Assembly: GCA_004154925.1 (NCBI GenBank)
Contig: QJNS01000702.1
Span: 124,001 to 188,000 of the forward strand
Length of the DNA: 64,000 nt
Source: Monosporascus cannonballus
Taxonomy: Eukaryota; Ascomycota; Sordariomycetes; Xylariales
Direction of reading: 5' to 3'
Shown: in pieces, positions 21,798 through 34,067 of the stretch
How the letters are laid out: every line of letters begins with the position of its first letter
Numbering within the stretch: the stretch's first letter is position 1
Program-made: the position numbers and the translations under genes
The notes under the pieces: model-generated
What the model saw: the letters and a program-made list of their open reading frames with translations, nothing else
What the model was told of the DNA's origin: nothing
Databases searched by the model: none

Positions 21798-23888
21798 TCA
21801 CTTCTTAGTCATAATACCCGTAGTTTTGTCTGCTTTGGACGCTTTCGACCACTCTACCTTTCTTTTCGGAGGTCTTACACCCCCAGCAGAATAAGACTGG
21901 GATGATCTGACGAATACGGCCCCGTCACTAGGAACAGCTGCGTATTTTCTGCGCTTCAAGCAAAGGCTGCCACCAGTCTCGTTAGCACCCATAATCATAT
22001 CCATCATTGCCACGATGCCAGGGAAGGCGTTAAACGATGAAGGGAACTTAGCATACATCCATCCGGCAACGATTGCGGCGATGAGTAGGACGCCTCCGCC
22101 GACGCTGGCACCGATTATAATCCTAGTGTCTATTCCTCGAACTTCGCCTTGTCGCGACTGCCCTGCTTCTCCGGAGTCCTCTGGTTCACTGGGCTCGTTT
22201 GTTTCTTGCGGTACGTATGACGTCGGGATTCCTGTCGTAGCGAGCACCGACTTGATATTCGTACCGAAGGGAACGACATTGGCCACGACACTGTCAGTCA
22301 AAGTAGGAAACGCTGCACTTGAGCCAGACGGCATAGCCGTGACTAAGGTCTTAGTGCTAACTACCTTCGTTGTCTCCTGAAGCGAGACAGGACAGTAGAC
22401 GCGCCCGGGCGACTGACAAATCATGCCGGTGTATGTGACTTCCTCTGTCAGGGTAGTCGTTTCCAGTTCCTCATCAGCCCTTGCCATCAGAGAGGCTGTT
22501 GCTTCAATAACAGTTGTAGGAGTCCCCTGAGTTGCACAATTGGTGACCGTAGTGAAAAATATCGGTGTCTGCGTCTCGGGGGTGGGGCCCCATGTAAGGT
22601 CTGCAATAGCGACCGAGGCGCCTGCTGCGGCGCCGAGTCCGAATTGGTACGACTGCTGCATCTGCAATGCACACTCGTCGCCACCTTCTAGGTTGGTTCC
22701 GCTGGTGAACTCAGTGGCAAACTCTACGATGTCTGCATATACGCCCACCTCAAGGCCAGCACTCACGGGCGCAGGAAACCCCACGAACGCCTTGGATTCG
22801 ATAGCGATGCCTGCGGAAGTACCAAGACGGAGAGCGGCTCTCAGGTTCCCTCCAGCATGCAAGACTGTGACAGGCAGAAACTCCAACTGACCCCCATTAC
22901 TTCAGCGCCCAATTATCAGCCAAAGGAGTTGTTTCGGTTCTTGGGTTGACTTACTAAGTTATCCTAGAGATGTTATTGCCGAAAAGTGATAGCTCAATTG
23001 CTGCTCCATCGTCAACCTTGATATGTATTCCACTGGTAAAATCGACGTCCGCGCTGGTGCTGAGGATTAGGTCAACTGAGAATATGACACCCACAAATGT
23101 GTCGCTGTTAAGAGACAAGCCAGCGAGGGTGTTTGAGGTGTAAAGGGGTAGTTTGTAGTCTGCGTTTCCGGATAGGACGGTATTAAGCACAAGGTAGAGC
23201 TCGAGTCCATCGAACTGGAATCGCAAGCTACATTCAGGGATATCAGGGTACGGGATGTTGAAATCAAGCTCGAGAGGTGGAACATCAAAATCTGAGGAGT
23301 CTAATCCATCTAGGACGTTGTCGAACAATTCCCCGGTCGAGTTTTTTACCCATTCGAAGGTTGTATCGGTAATGTTCTCGACTTGTTCGCCAACCTGGTC
23401 TCCTAAGTTATAGATCACTTGGAGGGGATCAAAGTTGCCATCGACGCTAAGCGTTGCAGTTGCATTCCCTGTATCCGCTCAGCGGCGCTCTATTATGACA
23501 GAGCCATCAATACCTTTGAGGTAGCAGGTCACGCAAGTGACTTCAATGCTGATCTCGGCAGCGGCGTCGCCTTTCTCGACTCCGGCGTCCCTAATGATCG
23601 GCGTAAGCAAGACACCAAGACGCAAGCCATCACGCGAATCACGTACAAGCTGAACAACACCGCATTACTCCAGCTCTTCTCTAGACTTGCGCTATCCTGC
23701 AACTGGGTCTGTCTCTTTTGATTCTTGAAATCCGAGAGCGCTCTGCCCACGACTTGAAGTGTATCAGCAGACGAGAACCCGGGGGCATTGCGCTTGTGTA
23801 TAGTGGGGTCTGCTGTTGAAGCGGATGACACCACAGCCCAGAGACCTAGGGCATAGCCAACGGTTGAGGCAAGTCGAATAGGCAACAT
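21798..23888 (-). CDS. Secreted, single-pass membrane-anchored protein (DUF7223-like), five exons
   Basis: Exons on the minus strand: 23888-23647, 23590-23514, 23468-22955, 22899-22057 and 21966-21798, giving 614 residues in one frame. The ATG at 23888 starts a signal peptide (MLPIRLASTVGYALGLWAVV) followed by a Lys-Arg site. Exons 2-3 bring together ISIEVTCVTCYLKGNATATL, and the middle (about residues 125-360) contains DFNIPYPDIPEC...FQFDGLELY...FSVDLIL, which I recognise from memory as the fungal DUF7223 family of extracellular proteins. Residues 538-560 are a transmembrane helix followed by KRRK. Exon 4/5 are separated by a 90-nt in-frame intron (22056-21967) with GTATGC donor, GCTAAC branch point and GGCAG acceptor. 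Splicing it joins helix and basic stop-transfer directly. Cell-surface role likely; exact function unknown. Confidence 0.8.
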
Positions 23889-26708
23889 TATGTAGCGGGT
23901 AGGGCATATGGAAACCGTGTGAGGTGAAGTATCGTCTGTGAAAGGCGATGGCCTAACGCCCGGGAGGCATCTGGATTTATTTTCGGAGTCTCTGTCATCT
24001 AACGTTACTATCACAGTGGCATTAACAATTCTTCCCAGCCTTGACGACCACAAGCCATCATTAGATGCTCCGTGGGTGAAACGCGCGAAACGCCCTTCAT
24101 GCACCAGTTGGTTACAGCTCTGAAAATACATGCATCTCCATGCGTGGGGTTGCAGTAGAGTATACAAGGAAATGAATCCTATAGCCTAGCACTTCCAAGA
24201 CCTAGTCAGCCTTGCGTTCTTCATTTTGATCCTATATTGGGTCGGTATCAATATGGTATATGCCCCTTCTGGAAGCAGCCTAGTAACGAGCAACAGATCA
24301 CAACTTCACATTGTACATTGCTGCTGGTTGGGGGCATCGCTAAAAAAAACTCTCCCAAACCAAGTGAAACCACGGTGGGCGCAGGGAATGGTCGCCTTAA
24401 TGGTTGCAGTTGCGCAAGATGCGGCCAACTGCTCGAGACGGGAACAACAACTGCTAAGCCGACCTCACCTAACAAGGGTCGTGGTGCAGAATATCTACCT
24501 ACAGTTCGACATGTAAGGTGGTGGTATTCTTGGCATATATTACCCTCCTGACGGCTGAGGCAGTGTATGTAACATTGTAGGGGTTGAAAGCACATTGAGT
24601 TGTGCTGCAGATAACAAATAGGCTATTAATAGCCCGTAACCCCTACTTCCACACCTACAACGAGCTAGTGGAGACTTCGAAACCTCACAATCTACATTTG
24701 TAGCTGAGCGCAGTGTAGTTCTTCATGTGATGGCTAACCTTTCTCCAGTTTACTGCCAATCAAAGCCTTAAGAGCCCGACTTCGAGGAGAATGGTTTGCA
24801 GGCCTAGGTCGACGTGCAAGCCATAATATGGTTGCAAGCCAGAGCCCCAGCCCCATCTCCAAGCCGATTTTCAGCCCTTGATGCTAAACTTAACCAGGGT
24901 ACTATGCGGACTGCCTAATGTGGGCATGAACTGAGGGGGTGCAAAATACCCATGCAGAATATCAGCTACTTACCGTTCCGGGGGAGGTTGACTCGTATAG
25001 GTGTTGAAGGGATGCAACCAAGTAACTAGGAACCCCACCTGTTCCTACACGAGAGAGCGATTAGTATGTATACACTATCGGAGCGTGATTCCCGGAACCT
25101 CGCTCAGGCTTGACCATGGATAACCCGAGCAATCATTGTCATGCCGTAGGCTCTTCGATATTTAATACAGCGCCGACGGGTGGCGTTGCACCGTCGAGAT
25201 ATTCCAGAGATTTGCGGACCGGCTGGAGCCCTGCATGGTCCCTTTAGTGTGCTTGCCTCCCACGAACTAATATGTCGTGAACCCGATCCGACGAATTACG
25301 GCGCCTGGTCAAAAACTGAAACACAAATAGGGCATACCGACAATTATGGGTAGTACTGTAGTAATACTGATTAGTAGTCACATTCCAGATTAGCGGTGCC
25401 ATCCCGCCCCGCCCTAAAGAAGGCTCTATTCAAGTACAACGGTGAACCAATCAAAGCCAAGCATGACTAGCCAAGGGTGGGCTCCCGTCAAGGGTCCTGG
25501 GGTTAGCGTAGCCGTCCCCTGACAGTGGGATTAGACTTCATAGAGGAGGCCGGAGGACCAAGGAAAAGCTTATCTGAACTTTCGATGCAACTTGGAAAGA
25601 AACTCCAAGTGGAACTAAGCCAAATGAAGAAGGGCAACCAGGCGTGAACTCATTCTGGATATAGAAAAACTTTCTACTTGCCGCCCTTCCAACTATTCTT
25701 GAATTGCAACTAGACTCCACCCCTACACGTAGGGCGAGGGAATGGGTGGATATCTTGGAAGACAAGGGTATACGTATAGTGAACCGAGAACCGCCATTCT
25801 CATGTCTGAAGTTACGGTTTCGGACGACAGACCATAGGCTCCAGCCCCTTCGCAAAAAGGCATTGTCCGTACCGTGGGTATTTCTCAGTATTTCGGCCGC
25901 GATAGTACGGAGCTTTTGGCCTGAAAAGAGAATACGCGGTTAGGAGAGTTATCGACTATAGTGTCTCTGTCACAGAAAACGGCCCCCAATCAGCTTCAGT
26001 GATCATCCGGAACAAGGTTGTTCCTCTCCGAAGCCATATATCAGTGGATCGCCCACAACAAGTAGGATCACCACTTCCTAGCTTCCTACAAGTCAATATA
26101 CCTTCAAGAGCTGTGTATCTGCTCCCTAGTAAGTGTGACAGTCTTAATACCCGTACTTATATCTATCGATCAATTCAGGTAGGATCTAATGTTTTATTAG
26201 TTATGCACACGATAGGACACTTTTGATGCATGTATTTGCTGCAGTTTAGATGAATAATCTAGCTAGCTCAACCGGTTTATTCGCCCAAAATTTATTTTAC
26301 ATAAATTTATTAGTTTGAAGTAATAAGAAGCTATAGAAACATCTCGTCCTCTTTGATGCTATCATATTAAAAAATTTAGTATGAGGTTAATATTCGTACC
26401 TCGTTGTTATCGGTAGTTTACTCCTTATACCCTTGCTTAGACCCGATGTAAGGGCAAATGCTGCATCTACCCCTGACCCATAATTTTATACACACCATAA
26501 CTGAAGAGGGGGTAGGGTGCGCGGCGCAGCTCGCAGTCTCATCCTCGTTTCTTCAACGCCAGAGGTGCAGATACGTTTGTTAGCGCTTACAGGTTAGGCG
26601 GGTTGGAAGTAGAATTGGGCACATTAACCTCGATAGTGGTAGCTATTAAAAAGAGGCCTTTGTATTACCAGCTACCACCAGAAGCTATTTTCTCCCTCTG
26701 GCTCTTCC
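23889..26708. other. intergenic sequence without a supportable gene
   Basis: 2.8 kb of GC-balanced DNA. Open frames up to 115 codons at 24226-24595, 25538-25943 and 25999-26226 occur on both strands with no splice-linked continuation, motif or family resemblance. The 300 bp nearest 23889 should hold the promoter of the secreted-protein gene. AT content rises from about 26200, with short TA-rich patches before the hAT-like tip. Confidence 0.5.
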
Positions 26709-26880
26709 TAGGGCGAGGGAATACCCATCCATGCACTTTTACCCACGGGACCCCACGGGTCCGTGGGTAACGCGGAATTCCCACGGGTTACCCGTAGGAA
26801 TTTCCTAAAATTCAAAAATACCCACGGGTCATCCATAGAAATTCCACATTACCTATCGGATATCCGTAAGAATTTTACCA
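26709..26880 (+). repeat. hAT-like terminal region, left edge of AT block 2
   Basis: Starts TAGGGCGAGGGAATACCC and carries repeated subterminal copies of ACCCACGGG/CCCGTGGGT in both orientations, including an imperfect hairpin at 26741-26770. The reverse complement of 49735-49755 starts TAGGGTGAGGGAATGGGTA, so the two edges of the AT block are inverted to each other. RIP increases inward from here. Eight-bp flanks (GCTCTTCC here, TCTAGAGG at the other side) do not match. Confidence 0.55.
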
Positions 26881-27358
26881 AATATAAAAATACTTACCAG
26901 TTACTTATAAAAATTTTAATATTCGTACAAAATACTTAATTTGACTTAAAACTTAAAGTATATATTAAATAAATTAAGCTATATTATTAAGAGATTTTAA
27001 AATAAGTTTTTATTAATATTTCAATTAAATAATATTAAATAACATATTATTTATAAAATAATTTAAAATTTTTACATTATTGTATTTATATAATAAATAT
27101 TAAATTTTATTTGCATTAAAACTATTAAATTCAGGTTATTATAATGTTTATATTAATTTTACTTTAATTTTTTTAATTCGGCGGTTTTATTTAAGCCAAA
27201 TTTAATATTTGTAATATTAAAAATAACAAAGAAATATTTGATACGGATATAACTAAAAATATTAATTTTTTCGTAAAACATTTATTTAATAAAATTTTAA
27301 ATATAATAAGTAAATTTTGAAATAATTTAAAAACCTAATTATCCGATTAATTATTCCT
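26881..27358. other. AT-rich RIP-type sequence, no gene seen
   Basis: Interior of the hAT-like block before element E. All frames are closed by stops and I recognise no motif. Confidence 0.5.
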
Positions 27359-27363
27359 ATTTT

Positions 27364-27764
27364 TGTGACGAGTTATGCGGTTTAACCAATTATTAAACCT
27401 TAAGTCGACAGGTTTATGTTGGCAGGAGTATTGTGGGAATCTGAGCAATAAATACAGTAACGTATTACGTCTCGTAATACCAAAGGTGCCTTAATGTTGT
27501 ATTGCAAATAATTGACATTGATAAATGTTACAAGCTGAAGCTATTTAAATTACGGAAGTAATAAGCGTATATATCTTAATTCCTTTATTACTGCTTATTT
27601 TTACTTAATAAAGTTTTGCTAAACGGTTACTTAGTACTGCTTAATCGTATTTAGTTGTACTTAGTTAAGACCCGCTAAGCATTAATTACGTAACTTTAAG
27701 CTAGCGTATTTTTGTGATTTTAGCTGGACCGTTTTCGTAGGCCCAGCTGATTTGGGTTGTAATA
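27364..27764 (-). repeat. 3' LTR of element E (401 bp)
   Basis: Plus-strand view starts TGTGACGAG and ends GGGTTGTAATA. Pairs with 33667-34067 without length change. Adjacent purine tract (minus strand, about 27766-27785, AAAGGGAAAATCG) is the polypurine tract. Confidence 0.95.
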
Positions 27765-27828
27765 CGATTTTCCCTTTCCCTAAATTTTGCCCTTAAGATT
27801 TTTTTTTTGGTAAGCTTTTTTTCTTAAG

Positions 27829-28431
27829 ATGTCGGCCCGCGTTATTAAAAATTGTCGTTAGGTTCTTTCGTTTACTACGCGACGTCAAAATCTGCTTTTT
27901 ATCTTCGACGACTTTAATTTTAAAATTATGCCGTATTCCTTATGTTTTTTTAAAAGCTGAAAGTGCGAAATAATAAAGAACGTTTCTAAATATAAGGCGT
28001 ATATCAAACGTAACTATCCTTATAATAATAATAGCGTTCCTTTATCCTTTTTAAAAAATATTTATGCTGAAAAACAACGCCTAAAACGCAAAAAGGTGCT
28101 GGCGGAAGAGCGTTTTTTAGAATTGCAAAAACGTTATCAGCAAAAAATAAACGAAACCATTATGCGGTTAATCCGTTTTCGAAAATAAAAAGCGTTTTTT
28201 CGTTCGAAAAGGGTTAAAATAATATAATAAGAATTATAATCGTTAAAGGAGCTGGGGGAGCAAAAGCGTTAAGAACGGGCTAACGCCGACTTTTCTTTAA
28301 CTGCCTTAGCTTCCTTTTTTAAACTGCCTGGCGTTACCTTGCCGCTAAATAACGTTAATTGGGACATAATTATATCCGGTGGTTCCGTTATTGTTAGTAA
28401 AAATTCTTTAACAGGTATTGGGCGCCAATAA
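27829..28431 (+). pseudogene. Antisense Zn(II)2Cys6-like and coiled-coil gene of element E
   Basis: A single 200-codon frame runs from ATG (MSARVIKNC) to TAA with internal stops that are RIP-type (for example CGA to TGA). The Met-Pro at codons 34-35 starts the cluster: positions 36, 39, 46, 55, 58 and 65 read Tyr, Cys, Cys, Tyr, Tyr, Tyr, spaced CX2CX6CX8CX2CX6C. Position 55 is Cys in element A, and 39 and 46 are Cys here, so the copies complement each other. Then EKQRLKRKKVLAEERFLELQ starts a coiled-coil-like region, and the tail has NNVNWD, SGGSVIV and SLTGIGRQ-stop. The last codons lie antisense to the chromodomain of E. It reads toward the pol of its own element, tail to tail. Confidence 0.75.
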
Positions 28432-31400
28432 GGTTCTTGGCGGATTTCCAGGTATTTTCGGAACCCGGGTACTTTTTTTATTTAATTAGGTACTGGATAA
28501 GTCTGTTTTATTTTTGTATTTCGAATTTTTTTTTACCTTATACGTTTATTCGTCTTTTATTTTTATATCGTTTCGTGCCGTATATATTTTAATTATATTT
28601 ATTGCTGATTCGAAAAAGGAAATATAAAAAATTAGATAAAGTTTGATTTTTAATAAAAATTCTAATTAATAATTATTTTTTAAGACTTTTTTGGCGATTT
28701 TATATAGACCGATATATTTAAAATCGAAATTTTTGCTAGGTCGTTTTATTTAAATATTTTTTATAGCAAAGAAAATTATTTTCCCTTTTTCGAAAGTTAA
28801 TCCCTTTAATTTTTTTTAATTATAATATTTACTTATTTGATTTCGTACGAATTCTAGTTCTATTTTTATTTTTTAATATAATTGTCGTAATTATTTTAAC
28901 ATAAGTATTATTTTAATGCTTTTTTGGTAATTAATGTTATAAATTAACTGTACGATTAATAATTCGTTAACCTAATTATTTTGTTTATAATTAATATAAT
29001 ATCGTAAGTAAGTTTTTAAAGTTTAATTTATCCGTTCCGTTTATTTATCCGTTTAAATTTTAAATGCGTTAGATAATTTGTGGTTTAGGCCGATTCATGC
29101 TATTAAGCCTTACCAAAATTTAAATATAAATATTAATCCTTTATTTAAAATAATTTTTATTAAAAATCTCTATATGCTGAAAATATATTTGAAAAAAATG
29201 TATGCCAATTACTTAACGTTTATATCCTTATGATATGATAAAAAAATAAGAAAATTTCGTAAATCGGTTGATAATTACGAAAATGTTATCGTAATATATT
29301 TCCGTAATTAAATTTTTTGATATAAAAAGTTTGATAATAAAGTCGAATATAATTAAATATTATAGTTGTTTTGTAATTAATAATAATTGTAACTTTCCGT
29401 ATGGTTTATGTCGTCGTATTTTTGCTTTGCCGTAAATATTATATTGCCGTATAATTTTTTGTACCGTTAATTTTATTTTAGGAAAAGAATATATACGTTA
29501 AAGTTGCTTTAAGATCTTATGAATCCCTAAATATCCATGTAATTAATGGTTGTATATTTCTCGTATTAAATCTTTCTGATATTTTTTTAGAATTTATATT
29601 TTATCCGTTTTTTGGTTTTTTAAAAAATTATTATTATGTTATTAGATTTTCTGGTAAATATCGAAAGGTACTGCCCGAATCATCGTAATTTGTCATAAGC
29701 GTAAATATCCTTTTATAATAATATCGAAAATTATATAGCTAATTTTAATTCATTCTTTTTCGAAATCCGGTGGGTTTGCTTAAAGTATTTACTTTGTTAT
29801 TTTTTAATGTTTTCTTATAAATAATAATAAAGTCGAAATTCGTTAATTTTTCCGTATATTTTAATTATTATCCTATAAATTCCTTGGTCGTAATAAATCG
29901 GGTAAAATTTTAATCATCCGTATAAACTTTAACTTAATACAAATTTCCATTTAAAAAATATCTGAATTTTCGAAATACCATAATAATGGCCATAAAGCTT
30001 TTATCTGGAATGCCGTAATTAAATTCGGCTTTTTTTAACTTATACGAAAAAAATGTAATAAGGTATAATTTGCCTTAATTATTTCGTTATTTAATTATTA
30101 CGTTTAATGCGTAATCCGAAATATCGGTTTTTAATTTAACGAAACGGTTTAAATCGTACATAATTAGTACTGGCTTATTAATAATTATATCCTTAATATC
30201 TCGAAATACCTTTTCCGTATCTGGCGTCCATTTGAATTTTTTTTTCGTAAGATTTATTAAGGGTATAGTTATTTTGCTAAAGTTTCGAATAAACCTCTTA
30301 TAATAGTTGGCGAATCCAAAAAATACTTATATTTCCTTAATTATTATTAGCGTTTGCCATTTTATAACTGTAACAATTTTTTGGGGTCCATCCTAATATG
30401 TTCTGGGGTAATAAGGTATCCCAGATATTTTACTTCTTATTTTTAAAATTAACTTTTTTCCGCGTTTATAAATAACTTTGCGTTTTATAAAACTTAAAGA
30501 ACCTTATAAACGTATTTTACGTATAATTTTTTTGTTTTCGAAAAAATAAGAATATTATCGAGATAATATATGACGAAAATATCGAAATATTTTCGTAGCA
30601 TATGGTTTATTATTCGTTAGAAGGTTTCTGGTACGTTCGTAAGTTCTATTAGTATAACCAAATACTTAAATAATCCGTATTTCGTCTTAAAAACTATTTT
30701 CCATTCGTATCTTTTTTTAATCTTAATATGGTTATATCCATCCTTAAAATTGAATGTTATAAACCATTTAATTCCGTAAAATCGGTTTCTTATTTTTATA
30801 ATTAAAAGTAATAATATTCGATTTTTAATAATAATATCGTTCAGTTGCCGATAATTAACTATAAATCGTAATTTTCCATTTTTCTTTGGTACGAAAAACA
30901 TTAAATATCCCGCTGGTAATTTCGAAAATCGAATCTATCTTTTTTGTAACCGATTTTCTAGGTATTTTCTGAAAATGCGTAATTCGTTTCCGTTAAGATT
31001 GTAAATAGGGTAAAACTTTGTTAAAGATTTTTTCTTAAGGATTATTTCGTAATTTTATTCGTTATATTCTCATAATTTTATGTTAAATTTCTTTTTAAAA
31101 AGTTACTTATATCTGTAATATTGTAATAATATATTAATTCAATTATCTAATTTCTAGGGCTATTCTTCTTATTATTTTAAATCGTTATTTAATTATTTTA
31201 ATTCTGCTTTAATAATAATAACGATACGTCGTATATTTTTTTTAATGCCCGTCTTTTGTCTTATATTTTATTCATTTGGGTGGTAAAATATTTATCGTAT
31301 TTTTATGCCTGCATTCGTTATTATTATCGATCGAATATTAAAATTTCGATTTTTCTTTTTTTATTTATTAATAAGGAATAAAGCGAATTTTATTTAGCTA

Positions 31401-31760
31401 ATTCCGCCGTTAATTAAAATTCTATATTGGCGTATTTATGGTAATCTTAAAATCATATTATAATTCCCGAATAAAACAATATCGAAATTAACAGTTTAAT
31501 ATTATTTTTTAATAAAAATCTCGAAATAATTAATTTCGCATATAACCTTTCCATTATCGTAAATAAATTCTTAACTTTCGACATTCGTTATTATATAAGG
31601 TTTTAATTTATATCTTTATAACAATTTAAGCTTATTAACTATATTTGGTGCAATATAATTCCCGCCTAAAACTCCATAATCTATTATTGCGGTATATCAG
31701 TACGTTCCGATTCGTATTTCCAAAATGATAAGGTTATTAACGTCTTTTATTGTCGCGTTT
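28432..31760 (-). pseudogene. pol remnant of element E (protease to chromodomain)
   Basis: Chromodomain near 28429-28520 (YLIK, GSENTWK, LIGAQYLL). Integrase about 28620-29760, RNase H about 29900-30190. The RT piece 30617-30901 is open for 94 codons and shows the FVPKKNGKLRF and NYRQLND motifs; its catalytic box at 30554-30565 reads Tyr-Leu-Asp-Asn. Protease active site at 31673-31681 reads Asp-Tyr-Gly before Val-Leu-Gly-Gly. RIP stops throughout. Confidence 0.85.
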
Positions 31761-32191
31761 AAAGCCTTTTTTGGGAATTCCCTTTAACTTTTTTGGATCT
31801 CGTTATTTTGTAGCTTTTTTACAGGTAATCTTTTTCTTTTAATTTTTGTTCAAATTTGTCGAATTTTATTTATGTTTTTTCGTTTAGCGCATTAAGCTGC
31901 TATATTTGTCGTTATTATCGACGTACTATTCCTTTAAGCCGTATTAATTGCTCCTAACCTTTTTGCAATTTTTTTTTTCCTATCGAATAAATTATTTTTT
32001 ATGTTTGCGATTATACCTTATTATGCGTTATTTTGGTTATCGTTTTCAAGTTCTTTTATGAATTAACGTATTTTCTTTTTAATAATTTTCTTTTTTTAAA
32101 GATTTATAGTAAATATTAATTAAAAATAAAGGTCCGTAGTAACTTTCTGGCAATGCCTTTTTACAGTACGCTAAATTAATTTCTTTTCCGT

Positions 32192-33560
32192 TTGGTAATT
32201 ATATTATTTATAAAAACAAAAAGGGTCTTTTTGCGGGTATTGCTTTTCTTTAGGCCAGCTTTTTTTTCGGCCAATTGTTGGACATTTTTTGGGGCTATAA
32301 ATCGAAACTATCGATATTATTTCTTATCGTTCTTATTATCTCCGATACGGTTTAAAAAATCGAATCCCTTATAATATATACGGGTAATTTTGTTATAAAT
32401 ATATTGCTTTTATTTTTCGTAATCGGGATATTCTCGTCGTCGACAATATATGGCGTATATTCTGCCATATCGATTAGGGGTTTCAGGATAAATTTTTTTA
32501 TTTAGTTGTAATATTTGCGTAGTTATCCTTATAATATTTCTTATTATGCTTGCGACGTTTATTAAGCCAGCTTTTTAGCTTTTCGTATTTTTCGTTAAAT
32601 TTTTTGTCGTCATGGTTTTTATTGGACCTTTTGCGGTAAGCCTGATATGTACTTGCCTTGGATTATGTTAATGGTTTTACTATCGTTTCTTTAATTATTC
32701 CTGGCTTGTTCTTCCGGTATAGGGGTCCAGTTATCCTATTGTGGTTTTTTGGGTTTCTTATATTTGTAAGCTTTATGTCCTATTTTGTCGCAATTAAAGC
32801 ATTTAATCTGGCTTTAATCCTATCTATGGGTAACGCCGAATTCCATAAGTCCTAATGCCGTTCCGTAAGAAATAAAGGGTGTATTTCGTTTTTTCCCCTG
32901 GTTAAATTTATTGTATCCCGAATGTAAAGCATATTATTCTTTTTTTTTCTATTATTTTTTAAACTTTCGATTGTTAATTTTAATTACCTTTATAATATAC
33001 CGATTTAAAGTAACTAATTATTTAATCCGAATAATTTTATCTTTTATATCGTTTTTTAATCCCTTGTAAAATATGTCGATAAAGGTATCGGCTTCGTCGT
33101 TTTCCTATTTTGTCTTAGCCGCGAAATATTTGAAAGTTACGGCGTACTTGGACGCAAGTTTTTTTTATCGGAGTTGCAAAAGTTGTTGGGCCGTAAATCG
33201 TTTTTTATCCGGATTGCCGAAGTTATCGCGTATTTCGTTTTCGAAATTGGTATAAAACGAAAAGATTTCGTTAGTAAAATTCTTTTTATCCGATTTTTTT
33301 ACTTCCAAAAACTTTTTTATAATAGGTTTTAAATTAATCGATAATATTTCTTATTAGGCATATTTTTATTATTAGGACTATATCCGCTGGGTTACTAAGG
33401 TTTAAGAAACGAAAATAAATTCGTGCCTAAGTTAAAAAGGTTTAAGGGTTACCTTTTCCATTATAGGGTTCCGATTTCTTTGGCTTTATGCGGGTGAGAA
33501 AGGGTTAGGTAAGTGGCGAAACCCTAAGTTATCAAATTTCTTTCTCCAGTTCCCGAATTC
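32192..33560 (-). pseudogene. gag remnant of element E
   Basis: Decayed gag on the minus strand. The zinc knuckle at 32760-32801 reads Cys-Phe-Asn-Cys-Asp-Lys-Ile-Gly-His and is intact except that the final Cys is Tyr. Plus-strand open frames at 32192-32374, 32658-32855 and 33073-33255 lie over it and are shadows. Confidence 0.75.
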
Positions 33561-33666
33561 GAACCTAAAGCTGCTAAATAAGGGTTTCCTAAATTCTGGT
33601 CGATATTTTGACAGTGTTAAATATTGTTTAGAATCTAACGCTATTATTAAACAAAAACTTATAACG

Positions 33667-34067
33667 TATAACGAATTATGCGGTTTAATTAATTATTAAA
33701 CCTTAAGTCGACGGGTTTATGTTAACAGAAATATCGTAGAAATCTAAGCAATAAATATAATAACGTATTACGTTTCGTAATACCAAAAATACCTTAATGT
33801 TATATTGCAAACGATTAGCATTAATAAATATTGCAAATTAAAGCTATCTAAATTACGGAAATAATAAACGTATATATTTTGATTTTTTTATTACTGCTTA
33901 TTTCTCCTTAGTAAAATCTTATTAAACGGTTGCTTAATGCTGCTTAATCGTGTTTAATTGTGCTTAGTTGAGACCCGCTGAGTACTAATTGCGTGACCTT
34001 GAGCTAGCGTATCTTTGTGATCTTGGCTGGACCGTTTTCGCAGGCCCAGCTGACTTGGGTTGTAACA
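33667..34067 (-). repeat. 5' LTR of element E (401 bp)
   Basis: Read on the minus strand it begins TGTTACAACCC and ends TTCGTTATA; followed on the plus strand by ATTTT. The outer 150 bp retain more GC than the interior. Confidence 0.95.

Larger units (their letters stand above)
27364..34067 (-). mobile_element. Ty3/gypsy chromovirus-type retrotransposon E
   Basis: 6,704-bp element in minus orientation with 401-bp LTRs at 27364-27764 and 33667-34067 and the duplication ATTTT at 27359-27363 and 34068-34072. Reading leftward: gag with an almost intact zinc knuckle, protease, RT, RNase H, integrase, chromodomain, then the antisense gene on the plus strand and the polypurine tract. Same family as A and F, different U3. 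Confidence 0.95.

Noticed and set aside
21080..21801. Overlapping open frames on both strands, 70-110 codons
   Set aside because: No consistent frame, motif or splice continuation; most likely 3' flank of the secreted-protein gene.
24226..26226. Candidate small genes (79-115 codons) in the intergenic region
   Set aside because: Frames on both strands of similar length, none with family resemblance or convincing start.
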